From Sphingomonas sp. LM7 (GTDB taxonomy: Bacteria > Pseudomonadota > Alphaproteobacteria > Sphingomonadales > Sphingomonadaceae): a stretch of 64,000 bases of DNA. A model generated the notes under the pieces. That model was given only the letters and a program-made list of their open reading frames with translations, did no database searches and was not told where the DNA came from. The DNA lies in assembly GCF_002002925.1 (NCBI RefSeq), contig NZ_CP019511.1, positions 3,689,001 to 3,753,000 of the forward strand. Reading direction: 5' to 3'. Position numbers and translations under genes: made by a program. Within the stretch, counting starts at the first letter, position 1; the number at the start of each line of letters is the position of its first letter. Below are positions 10,861 through 19,277 of this stretch, one piece after another.

Positions 10861-12696
10861 TCAGCGTGTAGACCCTGCGCGGCGACGATATTCGTCCGCG
10901 AGCACATAGAACGCCTGCTTGCGGGTTCCGGTTTCCGAGATCAGTCCCTTGCGGTTCCAGCCCTGCTGGAAGACCGGGTGCTGGCGGCGGGGCGAGCGGA
11001 AGTCCTTGAGCAGCCACGGGCTCAGCCCGGCGAGGAAGGGGACCTTGGCTGCCATTGCCAGCGTCCGGCGATAATATTCGGCCTGGAATTCTTCGCTGAA
11101 CTTGTGCGGGTCGGCTGCCGCGTCGTGATAGCCGGCCTGCGCATCGGCGCCGAATTCGGAGAAGATCAGCGGCTTGTCCGCGGGCGAGCGCCATTCGAAG
11201 CCGGGGATGTCGGCGAGCGGATCCTGCGAATACCAGCCGTTATAGGTGTTGATTGCCATGACATCGAGATCGGCGACGAGCGGGTCGTCTATCGACATCA
11301 CCTTGCCTTCGCGCTTGCTGAGCAAGGCGGCGGTGACGAGGCGACTGTCGTCGAGTGCGCGGACATCGGCGATCAAGGTGCGGAGGAATGCGTTGCGCGC
11401 ATCGCCGACCGGGGTTTCGTTGGCGACGCTCCACAAGGCGATCGAGGCGCGGTTGCGATCGCGCAGGATGTTCTCGCGGAGCTGCGCGCGGGCCGCGGCA
11501 AGTGTTTGCGGATTGTCCCAGTTGACGCGCCAGTACACCGGGACCTCGCTCCACACGAGCAGCCCGAGTTCGTCGGCCATGCGCGTCATCACTTCGCTGT
11601 GCGGGTAATGCGCGAGGCGGACGAAGTTGCCGTTGAGGCCCTGCCTGATCTCGGTAAGCAATGCGCGGGCGGCGGCGGGAGTGATCGCGCGGACCGGGTC
11701 CCTGCCGAGTTCCTCCTCGTGCATCGAGATGCCGCGCAGGAAGATCGGCTTGCCGTTGAGCAGGATCTTGGTGCCGCGGGCTTCGATCGTGCGGAAGCCG
11801 ATACGGTCGTGCAGCACATCGGTGCCAGCTTCAACCCGGACATCGTAGAGCGTCGGCGCTTCGGGCGACCAGCGCTTGAGGGCGCTGGGCGCGGGGGCGC
11901 TGCCGGTCCAGCGGCCATCGGCCCCGGTGATGCCCGACAGCGCGAGGCCGAGCGCGGGAATGCGGACAGTGAGCGCGCGGTTCGGCGCCTGCCGGCCATC
12001 AAGGCGGACATCGGCATGGATGCGGCCGTCGCGGCCGAGGCGGACCCATGCGTCATCGACAAAGGTCTCGGGGACGGTGATCAGGGTAACCGAGCGGGTG
12101 ATGCCGCCATAGGTCTCCCAATCGGTGACCGGCGGGGGAACGTCGTCGTCGGTGCGGGCGGAATCGACGCCGACCGTGATCTGGTTGCTGCCGTCGCGGA
12201 GCAGCGCGGTCACGTCGAAAGCGAAGGGAGTGAAGCCGCCGCTGTGGGTGCCGACCGACTTGCCGTTGAGATAGACGTCGGCAGTGTAGTCGGCGGCGGC
12301 GAAGCGCAGGAAGGTACGGGTGCCGGGGGCGGGCCTGGTCGCCTCGAACGTGCGCTGATACCAGACGAGGCCTTGGTAATAGCGCATCTCGGCGGCGTGA
12401 CCGATCCAGCTGCCGGGCAAGTGCACTATGGCCGAGCGCTGCATGTCGAATTCGTAGAGCGCGCGCGGGTTCTTCTCCATCGCGTCGGCCTGGACGACAT
12501 CGCTCCAGCGCCGGCTGGACTCGCCGGGCATGCCGCCGTGGAAGCCGGCCTTGCCGTCCCGATAGGGATCGACCGACCAGTGCCAGGCGCCGTCGAGGCT
12601 CTGCGACGGGCGCATGTCGGCGCCGGTGAGGACGGGCTGGGCGAAGGCGGCGGGGGCGAAGAGCAGCGCGAGGGCAGCCAGAAACCTTGCGATCAT
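10861..12696 (-). CDS. GH2 family glycosidase, beta-glucuronidase-like
   Basis: 611 residues with a signal peptide (MIARFLAALALLFAPAAFAQ), then a GH2 jelly-roll domain (about 60-210), an Ig-like domain and the TIM barrel from about residue 310. Acid/base E427 lies in SVANETP and nucleophile E514 in FSEFGADAQAGYH, the order seen in E. coli UidA. N581-R582-K583 in GWNRKGLI matches the NxK motif that binds the glucuronate carboxylate in beta-glucuronidases. The frame stays open upstream, but the ATG at 12696 begins the signal peptide. It splits an otherwise metabolic gene cluster (zapE/mdh), suggesting insertion. Confidence 0.87.
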   Translation of the reverse strand: MIARFLAALALLFAPAAFAQPVLTGADMRPSQSLDGAWHWSVDPYRDGKAGFHGGMPGESSRRWSDVVQADAMEKNPRALYEFDMQRSAIVHLPGSWIGHAAEMRYYQGLVWYQRTFEATRPAPGTRTFLRFAAADYTADVYLNGKSVGTHSGGFTPFAFDVTALLRDGSNQITVGVDSARTDDDVPPPVTDWETYGGITRSVTLITVPETFVDDAWVRLGRDGRIHADVRLDGRQAPNRALTVRIPALGLALSGITGADGRWTGSAPAPSALKRWSPEAPTLYDVRVEAGTDVLHDRIGFRTIEARGTKILLNGKPIFLRGISMHEEELGRDPVRAITPAAARALLTEIRQGLNGNFVRLAHYPHSEVMTRMADELGLLVWSEVPVYWRVNWDNPQTLAAARAQLRENILRDRNRASIALWSVANETPVGDARNAFLRTLIADVRALDDSRLVTAALLSKREGKVMSIDDPLVADLDVMAINTYNGWYSQDPLADIPGFEWRSPADKPLIFSEFGADAQAGYHDAAADPHKFSEEFQAEYYRRTLAMAAKVPFLAGLSPWLLKDFRSPRRQHPVFQQGWNRKGLISETGTRKQAFYVLADEYRRRAGSTR

Positions 12697-12716
12697 GTAC
12701 CCGTCTCTCCCCGCCG

Positions 12717-12770
12717 TCGAAGCGCCGTTCTTTTCTTCCGCGGATGTTAGAGAGAAGAACGGCCTTTCGA
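12717..12770. repeat. Intergenic inverted repeat with TTCGACAAGCTCAG tail
   Basis: Arms 12717-12732 and 12755-12770 are complementary at 14 of 16 positions, with GCCGTTCTT and AAGAACGGC as the perfect inner part. The right arm runs into TTCGACAAGCTCAGG, a sequence type widely dispersed in sphingomonad intergenic DNA; a relative appears at 25379-25393. It occupies the gap between zapE and the GH2 gene. Confidence 0.75.
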
Positions 12771-12787
12771 CAAGCTCAGGGGCCGGG

Positions 12788-13900
12788 TCAGTGCTCGCCA
12801 TGCCCTTCGGCCAGATATTCGTCGGAAGCCATTTCGTGAAGGCGCGAGGCAGTGCGTTCGAACTCGAAGGCACCGTCGCCGGCGATGTAGAGATCGTCGG
12901 GCCTGGCGTCCGCCGCGGCGAGCAGTTTGACCCGGTTTTCATAGAGTGCGTCGACCAAAGTGACGAAGCGTGCGGCCTCGTTGCGGTTTTCGGGGCCGAG
13001 GCGCGGGATGCCGACCAGGATGATGGTGTGGAAGCGGTGGGCGATGGCGAGATAGTCGGGGGCGCCGCGCGCCTCGCCGCATAGCCGCTTGAACGAGAAG
13101 ACCGCGACGCCTTTGAGGCATTTGGGGACATGGATCTCGCGGCCGCCCTGGACGGACAGATCGCATGCCGGGACGCGCGCGGCATCCTCGACGGGATAGT
13201 CGGTGAGTCGGAAGAAGGCAGCGGAGAGCTGCGCGGTGGCTTCGGGACCGTTGGGGACGAGCCAGGTGTCCATGCTGCCGAGCCGATCGAGACGGTAATC
13301 GACCGGGCCGTTGAGCGTGCGGACGTCCATCCTGGCTTCAATCAGCGCGATGAAGGGCAGAAAGAGCTGGCGGTTGAGCCCGTCCTTGTAGAGTTCGCTA
13401 GGCGCGCGATTCGATGTGGCGACGACGGTGAGGCCGTGGCCCATCATCTCGGTGAACAGCCGCGAGAGGATCATCGCGTCGGCAGGGTTGTTGACCACCA
13501 TCTCGTCGAAGGCGAGCAGGCGGATGTCCTCGGCGAGCGCATTGGCGACCGCGACCACCGGGTCCTGGGTGTCCTTCTGGCGCTCGGCGTTGAGGCGCTC
13601 GTGCACCTCCAGCATGAACTCGTGAAAGTGGACGCGGCGCTTCCTGCGAATATCGACGGTGTCGAACAGCAGGTCCATCAGCATCGATTTGCCGCGGCCG
13701 ACACCGCCCCACATATAGACGCCGCGCGGCGGCTCGGGCGCGCGGCCAAGCGCGCGCCACAGGATGCTGCCTTTCCGGGGGACGGCTTCGAGTTCCTGCG
13801 CGAGGCGGTCCAGCCGTTCGGCTGCGGCGGCCTGTTCGGCATCGGCGCGGAGTTCGCCGACAGCGACCAGCGCGTTGTAGCGGGCGAGAACCTTGCTCAC
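12788..13900 (-). CDS. zapE: Cell division protein ZapE (AFG1-type ATPase)
   Basis: 370 residues, AAA-like ATPase of the AFG1/ZapE family, which in E. coli acts at the division ring. Walker A GGVGRGKSMLMD (K71) and Walker B LLAFDEMVVNN (D132, E133) are intact; an arginine-rich HFHEFM segment follows the P-loop, as in the family. The start is GTG overlapping the stop of the PaaI gene (GTGA), so the two are coupled. Association with sdhB and mdh is a familiar alphaproteobacterial arrangement. Confidence 0.93.
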   Translation of the reverse strand: MSKVLARYNALVAVGELRADAEQAAAAERLDRLAQELEAVPRKGSILWRALGRAPEPPRGVYMWGGVGRGKSMLMDLLFDTVDIRRKRRVHFHEFMLEVHERLNAERQKDTQDPVVAVANALAEDIRLLAFDEMVVNNPADAMILSRLFTEMMGHGLTVVATSNRAPSELYKDGLNRQLFLPFIALIEARMDVRTLNGPVDYRLDRLGSMDTWLVPNGPEATAQLSAAFFRLTDYPVEDAARVPACDLSVQGGREIHVPKCLKGVAVFSFKRLCGEARGAPDYLAIAHRFHTIILVGIPRLGPENRNEAARFVTLVDALYENRVKLLAAADARPDDLYIAGDGAFEFERTASRLHEMASDEYLAEGHGEH

Positions 13901-14349
13901 TTTTGCGAGGGCTTCCGGATCGTGCCGAGAAAGCTGGCGACCATCACCTCGTCCTGCACCACTACACCGCGCAGGAAGAGGAGCCGCCCGGTCTCGCGGA
14001 GCAATTCGACATGCGCTTCGGTGGGCACGCCGATGGCGCCACCGGTGATGAACTGGATCGACATGTCGAGCGTGGAAGCCGGGCCGCTGAGCACGCCGAA
14101 GCTGCGTCCGGCGGCGAACAATGCCATGTCGATGAAGCCGGCGAGAGCGCCGCCATGGATATGATCGCGCAGGTTCGAATGTTCGTGGCGAAAGGTCGTC
14201 CGCACCCGCGCGACCTTGCCGTCGAGCTTGACCGACAATGCGCCGATGAAGCTGTTGAACCGCCCCTGGTCGAGGATCTGCCAGCGTTTCCAGCCGGGCA
14301 GGTCAGGGTCGTCGTCGTAGCGGAAATGCTGCTCGACGAATTCGCTCAA
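13897..14349 (-). CDS. PaaI family hot-dog thioesterase
   Basis: 150 residues with a single hot-dog fold. [18 protein letters not shown] holds the HGG motif (65-67) and the acidic residue D74 at the helix, as in PaaI-type acyl-CoA thioesterases. The likely start is TTG at 14349, overlapping the sdhB stop as TTGA; an open frame continues upstream but is antisense-like and conflicts with sdhB. The four-base overlaps on both sides tie sdhB, this gene and zapE into one transcript. Substrate unknown. Confidence 0.87.
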   Translation of the reverse strand: MSEFVEQHFRYDDDPDLPGWKRWQILDQGRFNSFIGALSVKLDGKVARVRTTFRHEHSNLRDHIHGGALAGFIDMALFAAGRSFGVLSGPASTLDMSIQFITGGAIGVPTEAHVELLRETGRLLFLRGVVVQDEVMVASFLGTIRKPSQK

Positions 14350-15128
14350 AGTGCGCGCTCGGCTTCCATCTTCTTGATCTCGGCAATCGCCTTGGCCGGG
14401 TTGAGGCCCTTGGGGCAAACGTTCGCGCAGTTCATGATCGTGTGGCAGCGATACAGGCGGAACGGATCCTCGAGCTGGTCGAGCCGCTCGCCGGTCATCT
14501 CGTCGCGGCTGTCGGCGAGCCAGCGATAGGCCTGGAGCAGGATCGCTGGCCCCAAGAACTTGTCGCTGTTCCACCAATAGCTCGGGCAGCTGGTCGAGCA
14601 GCACGCGCACAGGATGCACTCGTAGAGACCGTCGAGCTTCTCGCGATCCTGCGGCGACTGGAGGCGCTCCTTGCCCGAAGGCGTGGTCGATACGGTCTGC
14701 AGCCACGGCTTGATCGAGCTGTACTGCGCATAGAAGTGGGTGAAATCGGGGACGAGGTCCTTGATCACATCCATGTGCGGCAGCGGAGTGATCCGGATAT
14801 CGCCCTTGATGTCCTCGATCGCGGTAGTGCAGGCGAGGCCGTTGCGCCCGTCCATATTCATCGAGCACGACCCGCAAATGCCTTCGCGGCACGAGCGGCG
14901 GAAGGTCAGCGAGCTGTCCTGCTCGGACTTGATCTTGATGAGCGCGTCGAGGACCATCGGGCCGCATTCGTCGAGATCGACTTCAAAATTGTCGTAGCGC
15001 GGGTTCTCGCCCGAGTCCGGATCGTAGCGGTAGATCTTGAACTTCTTGACCCGCGTGGCGGACGCATCGGCCTTGTGGTCCTTGCCCTTGGTGATGCGGC
15101 TGTTCTTGGGCAGGCGGAAATCGGCCAT
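14346..15128 (-). CDS. sdhB: Succinate dehydrogenase iron-sulfur subunit
   Basis: 260 residues. The [2Fe-2S] ligands are C80, C85, C88 and C100 (CREGICGSC...C). The C-terminal ferredoxin region has [11 protein letters not shown] (171-181) and [11 protein letters not shown] (228-238) for the [4Fe-4S] and [3Fe-4S] clusters. It carries electrons from the flavoprotein SdhA to quinone. Unusually, sdhC, sdhD and sdhA are not upstream: the next gene is an ArsR regulator. sdhB is instead first in a run with PaaI thioesterase and zapE. Confidence 0.97.
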   Translation of the reverse strand: MADFRLPKNSRITKGKDHKADASATRVKKFKIYRYDPDSGENPRYDNFEVDLDECGPMVLDALIKIKSEQDSSLTFRRSCREGICGSCSMNMDGRNGLACTTAIEDIKGDIRITPLPHMDVIKDLVPDFTHFYAQYSSIKPWLQTVSTTPSGKERLQSPQDREKLDGLYECILCACCSTSCPSYWWNSDKFLGPAILLQAYRWLADSRDEMTGERLDQLEDPFRLYRCHTIMNCANVCPKGLNPAKAIAEIKKMEAERAL

Positions 15129-15213
15129 TCCTGAGAGTCCTTAGCGACACGGTGTTTGATGCGCGGGCTATGCCTTTCGCACTCGCAGCGCAACCCCGTA
15201 GGGCCCGCAAAGC

Positions 15214-15552
15214 TCAGGCTTTGTTGGCGAGCACCGACTTGAGAAGGCCTGGAAAGCGCGCATCGAAATCGGCGCAGCGCAGGCGATTGATCCGCTCGCG
15301 CCCTTCGATCGTGGTAATGACCAGGCCTGCGGCGCGGAGCACGTTCAAGTGATTGGAGATGGTGCTCTTTGGGGTGCCGCCCGCGCAGGCGGTGCTGGCG
15401 TTGAGGCACGGACATTCGACGAGCCGGGCGATGATGTCGAGCCGCACCGGATCGGCGAGCGCGTGCAGCGCTGCGGCGAGGCTGACGTCCTTGAGGTCCG
15501 GGTGCACCAAGCGATCCATGGGGCTGATATAGGAATATTTCTTCGTTTCCAT
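15214..15552 (-). CDS. ArsR family transcriptional regulator
   Basis: 112 residues with the winged-helix ArsR fold: LAAALHALADPVRLDIIARL (about 25-44), recognition helix KSTISNHLNVLRAAGLV (61-77) and wing IEGRERINRL. C48, C50 and C56 lie in an unusual CPCLNASTAC loop before the recognition helix and could sense metal or redox. The ATG at 15552 overlaps a palindrome; a second ATG 11 codons in is an alternative. It is divergent from an SDR gene, the usual sign that it represses itself and that gene. Confidence 0.88.
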   Translation of the reverse strand: METKKYSYISPMDRLVHPDLKDVSLAAALHALADPVRLDIIARLVECPCLNASTACAGGTPKSTISNHLNVLRAAGLVITTIEGRERINRLRCADFDARFPGLLKSVLANKA

Positions 15553-15573
15553 AGTTCGGAAATCTTGAACTAT
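15551..15573. promoter_or_regulatory. Candidate ArsR operator in the divergent promoter
   Basis: ATAGTTC and GAACTAT form a perfect 7-base inverted repeat with a 9-base spacer. It overlaps the start codon of the ArsR gene and lies 75 bases before the SDR start. Position and symmetry fit autoregulation by the neighbouring ArsR protein; this is inference from location. Confidence 0.6.
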
Positions 15574-15647
15574 CTTTTTCGATATCCAGATCAGTGTCCG
15601 TCCCGGCAGCCGGCGAAGCGACCGGCTGGGGACCGGAGATTTGTGAA

Positions 15648-16391
15648 ATGTCGAAGAAACTCGCAGGCAAGCGCGCGCTGGTGACCGGCGGATCGCGCGG
15701 GATCGGCGCAGCGATCGCCAAGCGGCTGGCCAAGGATGGCGCCGATGTCGTCATCACCTATGCCGGCAATCACGACGCCGCTGCCGTGACGGTGAAGGCG
15801 ATCGAAGGTGAAGGCGTAAAGGGCCTCGCGATACAGGCCGATGCCGGCGACGCCGCCGCGGTGACTGCCGCGGTGAACCAGGCGGCCGAGACGCTGGGCG
15901 GGATCGACATCCTTGTCCACAATGCCGGGGTCTTTGGTGGCACCCCTGTCGATCAGGGCGGCTATGAGGATTTCCGCCGGGTGTTCGCGGTCAATGTCGA
16001 TGGCGTGGCCGCAGGCACGGTGGCGGCGGTGCCGCATTTCGCCGATGGCGGTCGGGTCGTGATCGTCGGCAGCGTGTCGGGCGATGTGTCGATGATACCC
16101 GGGATGGCCAGCTACGGCGCCAGCAAGGCGGCGGTGCAGGGCCTGGCGCGCGGGTGGGCGCGCGATCTCGCGCCGCGCGGCATCCTGGTCAATGTGATCC
16201 AGCCCGGGCCGATCGATACCGACATGAACCCGGCCGATGGCGACATGGCCAAGATCATGCTGCCGAACATTCCGCTGGGACGCTATGGCCGTGCGGAAGA
16301 AGTCGCGGCGCTGGCATCGTTCCTGGCGAGCGACGAATCGTCGTTCATCACCGGCACGACGATCGATATCGATGGCGGCGCGACGGCGTAA
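15648..16391 (+). CDS. Short-chain dehydrogenase/reductase
   Basis: 247 residues of the classical SDR type. The cofactor motif TGGSRGIG is at 13-20, NAG at 92-94, and the catalytic Ser (142 or 144), Tyr156 and Lys160 in SYGASK. The C-terminal PGPIDTDMNP and TGTTIDIDGGATA are typical 3-oxoacyl-ACP reductase-like features. The frame opens at 15594, but the ATG at 15648 starts just before the Rossmann fold. Substrate unknown; likely controlled by the divergent ArsR regulator. Confidence 0.92.
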   Translation: MSKKLAGKRALVTGGSRGIGAAIAKRLAKDGADVVITYAGNHDAAAVTVKAIEGEGVKGLAIQADAGDAAAVTAAVNQAAETLGGIDILVHNAGVFGGTPVDQGGYEDFRRVFAVNVDGVAAGTVAAVPHFADGGRVVIVGSVSGDVSMIPGMASYGASKAAVQGLARGWARDLAPRGILVNVIQPGPIDTDMNPADGDMAKIMLPNIPLGRYGRAEEVAALASFLASDESSFITGTTIDIDGGATA

Positions 16392-16408
16392 GCCGCACCG
16401 ACAGTCCG

Positions 16409-16987
16409 TCAGATCACATCCAGCACGAGGCCGAGGTCGCGCGCCTCCTCGGCCTCGATATACCAGTTCGAAGGCGCGCGCTTCTGCACTTCCTCGAACG
16501 CGATATCCGATCCGGCGACGAGGGCGCGGAAGCCTTCCTCCTCGATGCGGACCGATTCCTCGATCTCGTGGAGATTGGCCTTGAGCCCCGCGACGACGCT
16601 CTTGAGCGGGCCGGCCAGCTCGACGGTCTTGGTGAGGATGCGTTCGTGGACCATGATCCGGGTGCCGCGGGTGAGGAAGCGCTTGTCGGTCGGGAAGCTC
16701 GCCATGAAGGTGGCGCCCGCCGAATAGACCGCGACCTTGCCGAGGAAGAGCGTCTCGCGGCCGGTATAGTCGCGCAGCAGGCGGAGCTCGTCGCCCATCA
16801 GCCGGGCGACTTCGGGGTCGCCGCCCAGCGTGGAGATCGCGACGACGAGCGGGCCGTCGCCCGGCGCCGCGGCGAGCTGCTCGCGGAACCGGACATACAT
16901 GTCGTGATCGACGGTGCCCTGCAGGATGACGTGGGGCTGGCTGAGCAACGGGTAGCGCGCGGCGCGGTTCTCGGAGGTTTCGTTCAT
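16409..16987 (-). CDS. ClpP-like (S14 fold) protein with altered triad
   Basis: 192 residues aligning by eye over most of their length with ClpP: ILQGTVDHDMY, VVAISTLGGDP, VAVYSAGATFMASF with S89 at the nucleophile position, GTRIMVHE with H114, and the final EAEEARDLGLVLDVI. ClpP's catalytic Asp lies in ERD before the closing segment; here that place reads VQKRAPSN, giving Arg or Lys. It may be inactive or use another acid. Start at ATG 16987, since the upstream frame is antisense of the peptidase gene. It follows the C13 peptidase by 37 bases. Confidence 0.75.
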   Translation of the reverse strand: MNETSENRAARYPLLSQPHVILQGTVDHDMYVRFREQLAAAPGDGPLVVAISTLGGDPEVARLMGDELRLLRDYTGRETLFLGKVAVYSAGATFMASFPTDKRFLTRGTRIMVHERILTKTVELAGPLKSVVAGLKANLHEIEESVRIEEEGFRALVAGSDIAFEEVQKRAPSNWYIEAEEARDLGLVLDVI

Positions 16988-17024
16988 CGGCAGCGCAACA
17001 ATCGCGCGCAGCCGTGGTTCCGCC

Positions 17025-17981
17025 TCACGGCTTGAGCGCGTCGGTCGCCGGGGCGCCCACGCGCGGCGTCGTGGTCCTGGGCATGCGCGCCTCCAGCGGG
17101 GCCAGCCACGCCTCGACGCCTTCACCGACCGTCGCTTGCGGATTGGACGAGGGCAGGCGGTTCGACATTTCCCAGCCGCTGATCAGCTCGCGCGCCTCGA
17201 TCAGCGCATCGCCCAGCGGCTGGGGTTTGCGCAGCGCGTGGTTAATCAGCGCGTCGCCGAAGAAGGTCCAGTCATTCTCCGCGCGGCAACCGAACGAAGT
17301 CCGGTCCGACGAGGCGGCGGTGAACAGCGCCGTGGTGTCGTTCGACAGTGCGGGTACGAACACGCCCGAATAACAGGCCGAGAGGATGAGTAGGCGGTTG
17401 CGGATGCCGAGCTCGTCGAGGATCGCGGCGAGGCGCGCGGGCGGCAGGATGCCATAGCCTTCGTCGCCGTCATGATAGGCGATGCCGATCTGGGCGCCGT
17501 GGCTGGTCGCGTAGAGCACCAGCACGTCCTGCTGCCTGTCCATCAGCTCGGCGACGCGGGCAAGGCCGAGAGTCAGCGATTCGAGGCTGCCGGCGGGCGC
17601 GTCGCCGTGGCGGGCGAGCAGGAGCGTGCGGCCTGCGGCATCGTAGCGGCGCGACAGCACCCTGGCGGTTTCGCGCGCCTCGCGGCCGAACACCGGATCG
17701 CTGTCGAGCGCGACCGAGACGACATAGGCGTCGATCAGTCCGGCGCGCTGGGGCTGGAGCGTCTCGAGCGCGCGGGCGAGCCTGCGGCGATCGGCAAGGA
17801 GCCATTTGGGCGGGCGTCCACGCTCGAGCTGCGGCCCGAGCGCCAGCGCCTCGGCAGTCTCACGCTGGCCGGCGCCGCCCAGAATCTGGGGCCAGTCCTT
17901 GGTGTGGGCAACTTGGGCGTAGGCTGGAGCCGCCAGCAAGCTTGCCGCGATCGCCAGAACCCGCACGAACGAAGAACGCAT
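17025..17981 (-). CDS. C13 (legumain-like) family peptidase, exported
   Basis: 318 residues with a signal peptide (MRSSFVRVLAIAASLLAAPAYAQ), so periplasmic. The caspase-like fold has both catalytic residues: H161 in VLYATSHGAQ and C203 in LLILSACYSGVF. Neighbouring blocks DRQQDVLVLYATSHG and FTAASSDRTSFGC match bacterial C13 peptidases. The frame starts upstream at 18071, but the ATG at 17981 opens the signal sequence. Substrate unknown. The downstream ClpP-like gene, 37 bases away, is probably co-transcribed, pairing a periplasmic and a cytosolic peptidase-like protein. Confidence 0.84.
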   Translation of the reverse strand: MRSSFVRVLAIAASLLAAPAYAQVAHTKDWPQILGGAGQRETAEALALGPQLERGRPPKWLLADRRRLARALETLQPQRAGLIDAYVVSVALDSDPVFGREARETARVLSRRYDAAGRTLLLARHGDAPAGSLESLTLGLARVAELMDRQQDVLVLYATSHGAQIGIAYHDGDEGYGILPPARLAAILDELGIRNRLLILSACYSGVFVPALSNDTTALFTAASSDRTSFGCRAENDWTFFGDALINHALRKPQPLGDALIEARELISGWEMSNRLPSSNPQATVGEGVEAWLAPLEARMPRTTTPRVGAPATDALKP

Positions 17982-18332
17982 ACGCCCACCCCCGATTGCT
18001 GCGGCCAATCTCGTCGATGGATTCGCGAAGTCAACCAGCCCGGAAACAATGTCGTCGCAACCGTCCGACATAGGTAGGGCGACTCGAAGGCAAGGGTCAC
18101 GCCAGGCTCACACTGTCGCGCCTGTTCCAGCGACGGATGGCCATGCGGAAGATGTCAAAAGTTCAGCCCAACGCGAGTTTGTGTTCCGGCCGGCATCGAC
18201 GCTGTCAAAGAGCGAGCGGCAAGTGCCCGAACGTCGATTTCCAGCAGGGAAAATCCTACTTTTCAGGCGGTTGGCAGGCCGCGGCCAGACGCTCCTCAGC
18301 TACCGGGAAAACGGCCATCGCCGGAGCAAGGG
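17982..18332. other. 351-bp stretch without a supported gene
   Basis: This lies upstream of the C13 peptidase and downstream of the J-domain gene, both on the minus strand. The open frames here are short, proline/arginine-rich and lack a ribosome binding site. It probably holds the C13 promoter. I see no clear palindrome, tRNA or terminator. Confidence 0.5.
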
Positions 18333-18950
18333 TCAGGCAAAGGCGGGCGAACTCCTGAGGTGCTGATAGGCGGCGATGACTTCCTGCAGCTTGGCCTCGT
18401 GCCCGCGGTCGCCGCCGTTGCGGTCGGGGTGATACCGCCGCACCAGCTCCGAATAGCGCTGCCGCAGCCCGGTACGGTCGGTATCGATCTCCAACGCGAG
18501 CGTGCGCATCGCCTCGCGGTCCTTGCCCGATAGCGGCTTGCCGTCCTTGCGTTCAGCCCGGTCCTTCATCTTGTCCCGGAAGCGTGCGCTGATCGCGTCG
18601 AGCGGATCGGAGAAATCGGCCCAGCGCGGCGGCCGGTCGGCGCCGCCGGTGGTGTTGAACGCGCGCGTTTCGCGCTCCCAGCCGGCCAGCGGGCTCTGCG
18701 CATCGTGGATCTCGTCGGGGCTCATCCCCTTGAAGAAATTATACCCCGAATTGAACGCGCGGACGTGATCGAGACACAGCCAGCGGAACGGCGGCGGTCC
18801 GTCGCCCGGGCGCCCGGTTCCCTGGAGCGGCGGCGCACGGAATTCGCCTGCCTCCGAACAGCCCGGCTCGGCGCACAGCCGTCCCGGCGCCTCCACGCGA
18901 CCGTGGAAACGGGCATTGGGTCGATCCTTTTTCGGCTGTGCGTCAGCCAC
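18333..18950 (-). CDS. J-domain (DnaJ-like) protein with N-terminal Cys motif
   Basis: 205 residues. The C-terminal 60 residues form a J domain with the HPD motif at 174-176 (RRYHPDRNGGDRG), expected to stimulate an Hsp70 ATPase. The N-terminal part has LCAEPGC and WLCLDHVRAFN, whose Cys/His spacing could bind zinc. The start is GTG at 18950 with an excellent AAGGGAGGTAGC before it; the open frame continues upstream but overlaps bolA antisense. Such small C-terminal-J proteins are common in alphaproteobacteria. It is divergent from bolA, with only 36 bases between the starts. Confidence 0.87.
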   Translation of the reverse strand: MADAQPKKDRPNARFHGRVEAPGRLCAEPGCSEAGEFRAPPLQGTGRPGDGPPPFRWLCLDHVRAFNSGYNFFKGMSPDEIHDAQSPLAGWERETRAFNTTGGADRPPRWADFSDPLDAISARFRDKMKDRAERKDGKPLSGKDREAMRTLALEIDTDRTGLRQRYSELVRRYHPDRNGGDRGHEAKLQEVIAAYQHLRSSPAFA

Positions 18951-18971
18951 GCTACCTCCCTTGAGCAAACG

Positions 18972-18983
18972 GCCTATATAGGC
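18972..18983. promoter_or_regulatory. Palindromic TATATA promoter element between dnaJ-like gene and bolA
   Basis: GCCTATATAGGC is a perfect 12-base palindrome in the 36-base divergent gap. TATATA could serve as -10 for bolA; transcription would then start near the bolA ATG itself, giving a leaderless mRNA. The symmetry would let it work in both directions. No mapped start exists, so this is inference. Confidence 0.45.
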
Positions 18984-18986
18984 GCG

Positions 18987-19277
18987 ATGACCGACCCTTC
19001 CAGCGGCGGACTCGCCGACATCATCGCCGCCCGTCTCATCGCCGCGCTCGCCCCGACGCAGCTCGACGTGATCAACGACAGCCACCACCACAGCGGCCAT
19101 CTCGGCGACGACGGCACCGGCGAATCGCATTGGACCGTAGTGATCGAGAGCGAGGCCTTTGTCGGCGCCTCGCGCGTTCAGCGACAGCGATTGGTCAATA
19201 ACGCGCTTGCCGATCTGCTCACCGGCCGCATCCACGCGCTGGCGATCAAAGCACGCGCACCGGGAGAACAGGCATGA
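18987..19277 (+). CDS. bolA: BolA family protein
   Basis: 96 residues with the class II KH-like BolA fold. Key features are INDSHHHSGH (31-40, the loop whose histidine contacts a glutaredoxin-bound [2Fe-2S] cluster), ESHWTVVIESEAFVGASRVQ, RQRLVNNALADLL and the final HALAIKARAPGE. BolA proteins act with monothiol glutaredoxins in iron and redox control. The upstream open frame is antisense of the J-domain gene. Its stop overlaps the GST start (ATGA). Confidence 0.93.
   Translation: MTDPSSGGLADIIAARLIAALAPTQLDVINDSHHHSGHLGDDGTGESHWTVVIESEAFVGASRVQRQRLVNNALADLLTGRIHALAIKARAPGEQA

Noticed and set aside
18049..18366. 105-codon plus-strand frame in the gap before the J-domain gene
   Set aside because: No ribosome binding site, no family likeness, basic and proline-rich; overlaps the end of the J-domain gene.
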